This document shows, piece after piece, positions 1 through 10,060 of a DNA stretch of 64,000 nt. The position numbers were made by a program, and so were the translations under genes. The stretch's first letter is position 1. Every line of letters starts with the position of its first letter. This DNA is from Eucalyptus grandis (Eukaryota; Streptophyta; Magnoliopsida; Myrtales; Myrtaceae), in assembly GCF_016545825.1 (NCBI RefSeq), contig NC_052619.1, positions 70,938,115 to 71,002,114 on the forward strand, written 5' to 3'. The notes under the pieces are model-generated. The model was not told where the DNA came from, did not search any database, and saw only the letters and a program-made list of their open reading frames with translations.

Positions 1-1
1 C

Positions 2-3000
2 CAGTACAGCCCCCGCAAATCGTCCGTCAAGAACGACGCCAAGCGGAATCCCAGGAGCTTCGACGAGGCCTCCTCCTCGCGAAACTCGCCCAGGAACAGC
101 CGGGACTTCGGGGGGGCGGCGGCGGCGGCGGCGGCGGTGGGCCCGCCGTCTTGTTCTCGGGCTTCGATTCGGATCGGGGCCTCCCCTTGCCTCGGCCCTC
201 GGTCTCGTCCATCCAGGGGACCGAGAATGGGTCGGTCTCTGTCTCGAGCGTGAGCTCGTCCGGGTCGTCGGATGATCCCCAGCTGGTCAATGGTCACGCC
301 CAATTTGGAGTCCAGAGGTTGGGTTTCGCGAGATTCGCGATTAATCTCCTTCTTGCCCTAATTTTTCCTTCATACATGATTGTAACCCTTCGGTGGAGGT
401 TGATGATTCGGCGACGCGTGAAGTAGATTTGGTCCTTGGTTTTAGGGCTAGCGTGAATTATTGGAGTCGACGGTCGCTTCTTTTGCAGGTGATGCTGAGC
501 GGCGATTTGTGTTGGTTTTTGCGTAGTAAAGGGTAAATGATTAGCTGGGTAAGGAGGGTTTCTTGGTAATTGATTGACATGGGATCGAAAGAGTCGATTG
601 TTTTCTGGTCTTGTCTCTCTTGATCATGTCTTTCCTCTCTCGAGGTCGGAGCTTTGATCGTTTCAACATAAGGACAAGGTCAGTTTGGTGGCGAGTTCGT
701 GTCTTGCGCAATCTGAAGTTGTGGGTGGCTTTCATTTCTAATCCCTTTGATATCCCTTGTCTTTGTGTGTGCGGGTGTATTCGGCTTGCTTTTGTTGTTT
801 GAGGTTTGGTAGGCTCAACAGCATGTATGATCGTAAGTGTAATGACTTCATAATTAAAGCGATGGTCTTTTAGAGACCGACTTGCGTCTTGTTTGTGTTG
901 AAGAAGATCAGATGAGTAGTGAGTGAATATGATTCTCTATAAATGGAGGGATGGCATTTGATGTTGTCCTAAGAGGTGCTGTGGGTAAAAATGATTGCCT
1001 GTATAGGCAGCACGTGTAAGTATGATCTTTGTGGTGTTTTGATGACAGGGGACTTAGCAATACAAAGTGCACTGCAAGGGCAAGGAGCCCCAGTCCTTGT
1101 GCGAGGGGGCCCACAAGCCCCACATCGCCTCTTTGTACACGATTGTCGGGTTTCAATCTTGATTCTCCACAATCAGGAAGGCAAGATGATGCTAGGAGCC
1201 AATGCCATCCGCTGCCTCTTCCCCCGGGTTCTCCTACAAGCCCTTCTTCGTTGCCCAACAACAGAAATGGTGGGGCGCCTGAAAGCCCCACTTCTACCCT
1301 TTCAAAATGGAAGAAGGGAAGACTTCTGGGAAGAGGAACTTTTGGGCAAGTTTTCCTTGGATTCAACAGGTACGTGTACTCCAAAATTTGCTTGCAAGCA
1401 GAATAATTGAGATGTCTCACTTTTCCTCCATCAACTGTCATCTACTCTAGATGGCTTAATTTGGATAAATGGTTTTTGAGCCTTTCCATGTTCGTTCTTC
1501 CAGCATAATCGACACATTTGTTAACTTGTCTTTCTGCTAACATTACAGTGAAGGAGGGCAAATGTGTGCTATAAAGGAAGTGAGGATTGCTTCGGATGAT
1601 CAGACATTAAAAGAGAGTTTTAAGCAGCTTAATCAGGTCAAATGTTTAACCCATTTTATGTAAAATTATCACTTTTAGTCTTTTGATGGTATGAAAATTG
1701 ATGAACTTGTTGTCTTCCGTCATCTGCAGGAGATAAACTTGCTTAGTCAGCTTCGTCATTCAAATATAGTGCGATACTATGGAAGTGAATTGGTATGGGC
1801 AGGATGCTTTAGTGGAAAACTTAAAAATTCATAGGCTCATGCATCAGAATACATGCAAATAAACACAAAATGCAAACATTGGCACTTCTGTGTGGATTTG
1901 CAGTGAATTAATTTTTGATATTCTGCATCTGTCGTTCTTGTAGGGAGAAGATGCACTCTCAGTTTACCTTGAGTATGTATCTGGTGGTTCAATTCACAAA
2001 TTACTCCAGGAGTATGGTGCGTTTGAGGAACCTGTTATTCAAAATTATGCTAGGCAGATTGCTTCTGGCCTTGCCTACTTGCATGGAAGAAATGTGGTGC
2101 ACAGGTAATTGCCTCTCAACAAGAGTTGTGATTTCTTGTAAATTGGATGGCCAACCTTATAGGGTTTATTAAGTTTCGCTAATGGTATTGCGCACCTTGC
2201 AGGGACATCAAAGGCGCAAATATTTTAGTTGATCCCCATGGTGAGATCAAATTGGCGGACTTTGGCATGGCGAAGCATGTATGTCATTTGAATCAATAAG
2301 CAGTTTTAAATTTCCTTTTCTTCAATATTGCAAAGGATGGCAAGTTTTCTTGGGGATTTATGTTACTCCTTTCATATGTATTTCATGACTCTCTTTAATT
2401 ACTCCACCCAACAAAGATCCCACCAAAAATCGCATTTTAAATATTTGGAACGGTCTAATGCAAATTTCGACTTTAGGGGCTACATTGGAACTATATACCC
2501 TAGGGTAAACAAAGCTTGCCCCTTGATTTTTTTGTTTGACATGAGGATTCCTTGGCAAAGTTAGAAATGTTCGTTTACTTCATTGGGTTCTCTGGTGTGA
2601 GAGATCATCTTATTGTGAAGTTTAGTGATTTTTAGCCTGAGTGGCTGAATGACAAAATTCTTGCACCCATCTGATCCTATGAGTGTTCTCTCACCCATAT
2701 ACCCATGGCTACCCACAAACATGACCACAGCTATTGGGAGGTGTATATGGATGGTCCTTTTGCTAGTGCTAACACTACTATTCATAGACCATGGAGTTAG
2801 CACAATTTGGGTAAGGAGGAGATGTATATAGGTAGGTAACAAATCAGAGTGGCACAACAAAGCATGGTGAGCCCATAACCCATACCCAGAATTGAAACTG
2901 GCTCTGATAACAGAGAAGTTTCAGCCATGCCCATGTTTTTACTTACAGGAGGTGAACAATTTTGCAGCATGTAATTATTTTACATAGTTCATAACGTGCT

Positions 3001-4775
3001 GAGAAATTCTTGTCCTCTTTTGTTTGATACAGATAACATCTTGCCAATCAATGCTTTCTTTCAAGGGTAGCCCTTACTGGATGGCACCTGAGGTACTCTC
3101 TCTCCCCGCCCCATGGGGTTGTGTCTGCATGTGCATGTGCATGTACTCATCTTGTGGTGGCTACCATTTTTGCATACATTTTATATCACTTCTTATCCAT
3201 GTTCCCTTTACCCATGTCTTTGCCCACCCACTTATATTGAGTAATTAACCTCAGGTTGTGATGAACACGAATGGCTACAATTTGGCTGTTGATGTGTGGA
3301 GCCTGGGATGCACTGTTCTTGAAATGGCAACATCGAAGCCACCTTGGAGTCAGTTTGAAGGGGTGCGTTAGACTATCCTGAACATCAATGTGCTTTTTTC
3401 TTGCAGTTCCCAGTAGTCTGCAGGACTAAATCTGTTTTCTTTAATATTGAATTAAACAGGTGGCTGCCATTTTTAAAATTGGAAATAGCAAAGATATGCC
3501 TGAAATTCCCGATCACCTTTCTAATGATGCCAAAAGTTTCATAAGGCTGTGCCTGCAGCGTGACCCATCGTCCCGGCCCACAGCTGCGCAGCTACTTGAA
3601 CACTCTTTTCTTCGGGACCAGGCAGCATCAAGTAACATTAGCATTACCAGAAATGCCTTTCCTTCAGTGTTTGAGGGGACCCGCACGCCGGTAAAGCCTT
3701 CTAGAATGCTTTTGTTTCCCTTTTGAGATTCATTTGTCTATTCCTTTAGTCCATGCTTTTTTTAAGTGAGAAAGAGTGTTGCACTATATACGTTGAGATT
3801 GTGTTTGTTGAAGAAGCATTTGCAATGTGTCCCATGGAGATGGATGTATGGTGAGAAAGGTCTGTTATAAACTCGCGTTAAGTTTCTGGCTAAAAGAAGA
3901 TTTTGCATTAGGTTTTTACTTGTGAGGTTTTATTTTTTGCTGAATGCATTAAGGCTGTTTTGTGTCTATTATTGTGTGTCCGCCCTCTGAATAAGTATTT
4001 GGGACTTATTTATTCCGATTTTGTATGAACCAGGTTCATATGCGGTGCTCAGTGTGTGTGGTTCTTCTTTATCCCAAAACAAGGAAATGAAGAGAGGAAT
4101 CTTGTGATAATTTAGTTGTTGTAGAGAAGATTAGTGTACCGAAAAAATTGAGACTGGTTACATTGATTATGAACTGGCATTTACTTCCTCTTTTGCTTTG
4201 AGCAGCCAGCGCTGGATCTCCATCCCAACAGAGGAAACGTGACTCCGGGTACTGTGACTCCGCCTGAAGTGGACTACCCGAGACAGCCAGTGGGAATGGT
4301 CTCTCTCTCCAACAGAGGAAGCATGACTCCTCCTGAAGTGGACTACACGAGAAGGCCAGCAGGAATGCTTTCTCCCTCACGAGCCTTGAGAAGTCCAAGG
4401 TATGTGCTTTTCCCATGCTTTTGGTCATGTGCATGTGTGTGATTTTTGTGTTCCGTTGTGGAACAGAATTACTTTTTTCAGGATGTGTATTAAATATTTT
4501 ATCCTCCTAGCAGGAATGATGTGAGAATGATAACATCTTTACCCGTATCCCCAACTTCAAGCCCATTGCGTAATTTTGGAAATGCACAGAGGAGCGGGTT
4601 TCTCTCACCTCCTCACCCATCTTATGCTAATGTTGGACACAGTGGTTACACCTTGAACGACTACCCCATATATCCTACAAGACCAAACACAAGACAGCCT
4701 TTGGATCCTTGGCATGAAACACCTCTTTTCAGTTCTCGGACGCCCAATGGATCCCCGAGAAGGGCACTTATTTGA
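2..4775 (+). CDS. MAPKKK3: MAPKKK3-type MAP kinase kinase kinase (5' end outside window)
   Basis: A serine/threonine kinase that should phosphorylate MAPKKs in plant defence and developmental signalling. My exon reading: 2-317, 1049-1369, 1549-1636, 1730-1792, 1944-2104, 2203-2278, 3033-3092, 3255-3362, 3460-3690, 4206-4399, 4514-4775. All introns are GT..AG and phases agree from exon 1 onward. Visible kinase elements: glycine loop [11 protein letters not shown] at the end of exon 2, CAIKEV (lysine) in exon 3, HRDIKGANI across the exon 5/6 junction, DFGMAKH ending exon 6, [12 protein letters not shown] in exon 7 and [11 protein letters not shown] in exon 8. The Ser/Pro-rich N-terminus ([13 protein letters not shown]) and the C-terminal tail ([18 protein letters not shown]) match Arabidopsis MAPKKK3 as remembered, better than YODA. 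The start codon lies upstream of the window. Oddity: residues before the glycine run read in frame 2 and those after it in frame 1 (see findings). Confidence 0.93.
110..138 (+). repeat. G7 run followed by GGC triplet repeat in MAPKKK3 exon 1
   Basis: Seven G bases (110-116) run into about seven GGC/GCG triplets. In frame 2 this codes alanine, in frame 1 glycine. The protein-like frame changes here, which suggests a homopolymer length error or a real one-base deletion. Confidence 0.85.
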
Positions 4776-5974
4776 TGTAAATAGCAAAGTAAAACTGTAG
4801 GTCCTTTTTCAATCGTAACAGGAGAGGAATGAGGCAAAGCTCTATATGCTGTATCTAGAGGGAAAGTATAGCAACGCGTCCTTTCAGACAAAAGTGGGGG
4901 GGTTTCTCTGGCTGCTCACTACAGGAGCTTCGAGACAAAGTATAAAGAGGCTCTTCATGGCTTTGGTGGAACTTGCGTTTCTCGCCTTTACAAGTTCCTC
5001 CTTGCATATAATAAAAAAGGGTGATGGAACTTTACGATCGGGGATGTACTGTAGCTTGAATCTTGTAACAATTTGTTGATTGTTGTAACTGAGGCGATAT
5101 CTATGTTTGTAACATTCTTGTTTATAGCTTAAAGGTTATAAGATGAATACCCAGACTGCTGTCAGCCTGATAAAAACGAGAGGATTTGGCCCTTGGTGGT
5201 TGTTCCCTTTCCTGTCTGCTTTTACTTCACCTGTTCCCAAATATGTGGAGTGTTCATATTTTAGAAGTGACCTTGGACAGCTTATCAGAGTATGCATTGG
5301 CGCCTGGCGTTGTGGTTTTGCTTCAGTTTTCTCATCGAACGCCGCAGCTCTATGTTCCGGCTGGTTAGATAAACTGTGGAACTCAACATGTGCTGGTAAT
5401 GTTGAGGTAATTTTCTGAGCTCTCAAATTGGCAACAGGACTTTGGGAGGACGGATTCCAGCTCCAGTGCATCGGAAGTAAAATCCCAGTCGTGTTTGGCG
5501 AATCGAGAATGTGGGGTTGATTGCACATTTGGCGATGGAAACTGGTTTAGGCTGCAAAATGGCAACAAATTTTTGATGACCTTTCCGGAGTCTTGGGTTG
5601 CATTAGAAGTTGGAACTAGGGAAGAATTCAACCCAGGCCTCAGCTGATTTTTCGAGCCTCGGTAATTGTACGGGAACGGTAACGAAAGATACGGTGGACC
5701 TAGTTCAGCATTTTTCAAAGCGTTTTGGAGAAAATTTATTGTGTTTAGCAAATTACTCGTACTGCATGATCCTATCCATCGGTCACCTCTCGTGTTTCTG
5801 TTCATTCCCTTTTTAGCACGTTGCGTCTCGTGCTTTTACACAACAAATCACAAGTGAGGTAAAATATCTTACCATCCATGAGAAATAAATCGAACATTAT
5901 AAACTCTAGTTTATTAATTTATTCAATATTTTCAATATATTTAAATTATTGCATGAAGAACAAATACTTCGGTG
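4776..5974. other. MAPKKK3 3' UTR and intergenic spacer
   Basis: The first 350 bases or so are probably 3' UTR; an AATAAAAAAG stretch lies near 5010 and a T/A-rich end near 5140. From there to about 5970 I see no gene. Open frames on both strands (for example 5136-5805) lack recognisable domains and overlap one another. Confidence 0.5.
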
Positions 5975-6026
5975 AACTCTAATCAAGACCCCGATGATTA
6001 GAGTTTTCTCCCTCCCGAGGAGGGAG
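5975..6026. repeat. Two adjacent perfect hairpins
   Basis: Stem 1 pairs 5975-5985 with 5995-6005 (11 bp, 9-nt loop). Stem 2 pairs 6008-6015 with 6019-6026 (8 bp, 3-nt loop, CTCCCTCC/GGAGGGAG). Only two bases separate them. A short TTCAAAACC stretch follows. It does not fold into a credible tRNA. A relic of a small mobile element is possible. Confidence 0.5.
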
Positions 6027-6339
6027 AGGTTCAAAACCGGCACGTCTCCTGCAGCTAGATTTATTTATGATGGCAGTTCAGTTCGTCTCATTGGGTTTAC
6101 CCGGCGGCCAACTATACGGGGTTTTGGATCATCAAAAAAACGAAAAAAAACAAATAATAGCGGAAAGAAGAGAAGAGGGATCATCAAAATAAACTCATTT
6201 ACAATTCAGCACGAAAAAAAGGAAAAAAAAAAGAAAAAAAAAGGGATTTCAACTTTTCCCACCATTTTTCCTCTGCAACTCTCTCCCTCCCTCCTCGCTT
6301 CCTTCCCATGGAAGCTTCGAGGCTTGAAGAAGAGACCCT

Positions 6340-6362
6340 TCTCTCTCTCTCTCTCTCTCTCT
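6340..6362 (+). repeat. CT microsatellite in SNM1-like 5' leader
   Basis: Uninterrupted CT dinucleotides about 35 bases upstream of the ATG. Such Y-patches are common in plant core promoters and leaders. Transcription may start nearby, but no TATA box is evident. Confidence 0.7.
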
Positions 6363-6396
6363 GTGTGGCAAAATCGGAACTTGAAGGAGGGGGAAG

Positions 6397-8961
6397 ATGC
6401 CGGTGGAGATGCCGAGGGGCCTGCCGTTCTCGGTGGACACGTGGACTCCTCCGTCGCCGTCCCGGCGGAAGCGCCACCGCTTCCTCACCCACGCCCACCG
6501 AGACCACTCGGCCGGGATCGCGGCAGCCGCCGCCCGCTCCTCCCGCCCCATCTACTCCACCCGCCTCACCAAGGCCCTCGTCCTCCACCACTTCCCTCAG
6601 GTCCGTTCCCCAGAACCCCTCCTCGTTCCATCGTGGCTCGTGATCCTTGCCTTTGGGGGTAGAAATGGAATTTCGGGTCGATTGCTGATTAGGGTTTCGT
6701 TGGTTTCTGGGTGCAGCTTGACGGTTCGTTGTTCGTCGAGATTGAGGCGGGGCAATCCCTGGTGGTCGACGATCCGGATGGGCCTTTCGCCGTCACTGCT
6801 TTCGATGCCAATCACTGCCCCGGTATGCGATTTTATATGATTTAGAACTGAGGCTGTTGAGTGCGTGATGATCTTGTGGCTGCTGAGGGGATTCTATTGG
6901 AAAAAAATTGGTTTTCTAGATAAAGATGCATTAACCGCTTCTTTTGCTTCGTTCATTAGCATTGGGCGAAGAGAGTTATGCAAAAAGATGGCGAATTTTG
7001 CCTTGTCTTGATGTTTTGACTTTCATTCCGTGATCTTTTTGTATTCATCACTGCGTAGGAGGATTCTTTTTTCGTTTTCGGTTTGGTGGTTTCTAAAGGA
7101 TGCTATTGACATATGATCCTGGTCCATCTCCTGGTGCTGGTTTTTTTGGATGCCAGGAGCTGTGATGTTCTTGTTTGAGGGCGCCTTTGGTAACATTTTG
7201 CACACGGGAGATTGCAGATTGACCCCTGAATGCATGCTGAACTTACCGAACAAATACATTGGGGGAAAAGGCAAAGAACCAAAGTGTCCACTGGATTTGG
7301 TTTACTTGGATTGCACCTTGGAAAGTACCGCCAAAGCATGCCAAGCAAGCATTCAGCAATACGACAGGTATGAATTGAATTAGTTGCCACATAGCCTCTC
7401 ATCCTTGTTCCTTTGATTGAACTGCATAGCTTAGTCATATCTCCACCCAAATGCTGAGGCTTGTTTTTCAAGCTATATGGTTGGTCTACATCATCTCATG
7501 CCTTAGCTCCATGACTTTCTTAGTCAATCGACAAGTGTACAACTTTTTGTCATGCTGTACTTTTACAAGATATTGTCATTAACATTGGCATAGTGATCGT
7601 CATTGTCCTGAACTCCAGTTTTGCTCATGTGCTTTTTGGATTTATCTTGATATGGGTTGCAACTTAATAACTCACCGTCTCTGTGATGCTTAGTTTGTCA
7701 AAAATGAGAGGAATGAATCTCTTGGTTTAAAGTTGTGAAAAACAACAGAAAAGTATTTATATTGTTTATGCAGGTGATCAATTGTATATGGAAGCACCCT
7801 GACGCTCCAGTTGTCTACCTGACCTGTGATTTACTTGGCCAGGAAGAGATACTGGCTGAGGTGTCACGGACCTTTGGGTCCAAGATCTATGTTGATAAAG
7901 CTGCCCATCCAGAGAGTTTACGTTCTCTGGCACTCACATTCCCGGAGATCCTCTCGGAAGATCCATCTTCTCGTTTCCATTTGTTTGATGCCTTCCCTAG
8001 ATTGTTCGAAAGGGCTAAAGCAAAACTTGAGGAGGCTCGAATTAGTTTGCAGCCCGAACCCCTAATAATTCGGCCTTCATCACAATGGTATGCATGTGAG
8101 GAGGAGTATTCCCTGGCAGAAATTAAACTAAGACAAAGATTCAATGAAGCAGTTAGGGATGAGTTTGGTGTTTGGCATGTCTGTTACTCTATGCATTCAT
8201 CAAGGGATGAATTAGAGTGGGCCTTGCAGACTCTTGCCCCTAAGAGGGTGGTGTCAACAACACCGAACTGTTGGGCTATGGAACTGGATTATGTCAAGAG
8301 AAACTGTTTTGGAACTAAAGTAGCCTCAGAGGACCCTATCTGGAATCTTCTAGGCATCAATGCCAAAATTCCCATCAACATTGACGTCCCTTCTGAGTGC
8401 ATGAAGTTTCCACCTTCATTATCTGAGCAAGCTCATAGTTTTGTGGACTGCGAAGGAAAATCAGCAAAACCATCCACCGGTGGGAGTGAAGTTTTAGATT
8501 TATCTCCTCCGAGTAAACGGCCCTCACTGACACTATTTGGTAGGGCCAGAATTGGTTTTGAAGGCTCAATTCATCTGCAGGAAGAGAAGAAAATTGCTTC
8601 CAGAAATGATGAGCCATCACATATTATTTCCACCACTATTCATCATACTCAATCTGAACTGTCATGCCGAGAAGATAGATATACTTCGGAGCATTGTGAG
8701 GAATTAAATGAAGAAAAAGTTGAGGAAGATATTGCTGAAGTAGTACAGACTAAGAGTCCAGAGGCAAAAGAGCCAGACAATTGCAAGTTCGATTCTTTTT
8801 CATCGCTTGGGTCATCGAACAATTTCAATCAGTGTTTGAGAAAGTTGTACAGATCAAAGAATGTCCCGGTGCCTCGACCTCTACCCTCCTTAGTGAAATT
8901 AAATGCCACTAGACGTGCTATTGGGAGCTTTAAAGGTAAGCCGGCTTGTGTTCGCCTCTAA
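6397..8961 (+). CDS. SNM1/Apollo-like DNA repair metallo-beta-lactamase
   Basis: Probable 5' exonuclease of the SNM1 (DCLRE1) family, nuclear, for interstrand cross-link repair or end processing. Exons: 6397-6600, 6717-6822, 7157-7367, then 7774 (or 7749) to 8961. The first ATG is chosen because a remembered Arabidopsis homologue (At1g27410) starts similarly (MPVEMPRGLPF here). MBL motifs: HAHRDH (residues 32-37), the FDANHCPGAVMF region, HTGDCR and LDCT. Beta-CASP features: CDLLGQE, CYSMHSS and PKRVVSTTPNC in exon 4. The C-terminal 150 residues are low complexity. Two uncertainties: the good acceptor before 7774 gives an out-of-frame join to exon 3, and a donor at 8936 (AAAG/GTAAG) may splice to a further short exon instead of ending at 8961. 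Confidence 0.88.
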
Positions 8962-9925
8962 ATGTGGACAAGAGAGCAGAAGTCGGAAGAGATGCTCTGG
9001 AGGTTTTGATTATTGGTGAAGACTACAGGAATTACAGGGTATATAGAGAAAGAAATAGGCAATTTCGCCTTCGGGATTTGGTTTCTCAAACATACAGCTA
9101 TCAAGCATTTGATAGTCAAGGCGGCAAACCATTTTTATACATTCCATTCTTTCACATAAGTGCAGATGATTGATTGTAGGAACATTGCCAAATTGGCAAA
9201 TACAGAGATGCACATATTCATTTGTAATATTGTTATAGGACACTCATATAAATTGATTGCGTTGAGGTATGTAATTAGAGCCCAATGTTGGTGTTTTTCA
9301 TGAATTTTTATTTCCTTGAAGCTTCTAGGAATGCAAACGGGCTCGGAAGATTATGTAGTCGGTCACGAGCAGGAAGAAATCAGAAATTATCAACCGTATA
9401 CAGAGGTCTTATGCATAGCGAAATTCACTTTAGATGCTGAATCCTCCACTAAACGAAGTCCATTCAGACAGCAAAGTGAAAAAGGAGACGAAAGAAGTGA
9501 ATTCTGCCGGAAAAAGAAAAACATAAATAATCAAAAAATTATTAAGGTTAATATTATAAAAAACTCAAAAAATTGATATATTTATGATAAATTTACTTGA
9601 TTATTTTCGTTAAATTTTATCATTAAATATCGTTTGATGACACGTGACTGTTGACGATTGTATCACTTTAGAGTTATATTTTTCGTTTGTTGTATGTGTA
9701 TCGGGTTATGATATTAATATAAATTTTATCTAGAAATAATGGAGGGTCACTTTGATGGGTTTTGATTATCAAAAAATTAATTTGGGATAATTTTGCATGT
9801 TTCAATTTAGGATTTATGATGGTCAAAAAGCTAGTTTAAAGTAAATTTGTTTGATATGGAGATTTTTTGTGTTACTAACCCAAATTACTAATAAATTGAG
9901 GAGAATCACTCTGCTTTGTCGGCGG
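8962..9925. other. Intergenic spacer, AT-rich
   Basis: Holds the SNM1-like 3' UTR, possibly extending to about 9250, then AT-rich sequence. No domain-bearing frame was found. A downstream exon of the SNM1-like gene could lie at 9026-9170 if the donor at 8936 is used. Confidence 0.4.
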
Positions 9926-9933
9926 CTATATAG
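9926..9933 (+). promoter_or_regulatory. TATA box candidate for ABCI10
   Basis: CTATATAG lies 128 bases upstream of the ATG at 10061, a spacing that allows a leader of about 100 bases. Prediction from sequence only. Confidence 0.45.
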
Positions 9934-10060
9934 CAAGCGTTTTTCGACGGGGACAGCGTACGATGAAGCCTCGTTCTTGCTCGTCGGAGCTGAAAAGCGA
10001 ACGTCTTCGGTCGAGTTCGGAGCGAGCGACGAGAAGAGACTTCTTCGCCATCGAAATGCA

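Noticed and set aside
908..1441. 177-codon minus-strand frame and the 976-1410 plus frame
   Set aside because: Both are shadows of MAPKKK3 exon 2, whose real frame is shown by [13 protein letters not shown] and the kinase glycine loop.
5136..5816. Overlapping 90-140 codon frames on both strands
   Set aside because: No motifs, no splice context, and they lie in the MAPKKK3 3' flank.
6008..6060. tRNA-like look (hairpins followed by TTCAAAACC)
   Set aside because: No acceptor stem, D-arm or correct spacing; stem lengths of 11 and 8 bp do not fit tRNA arms.
6199..6840. Several long GC-rich frames around the SNM1-like first exon
   Set aside because: Shadows of exon 1 and the leader; only the frame with HAHRDH matches the family.
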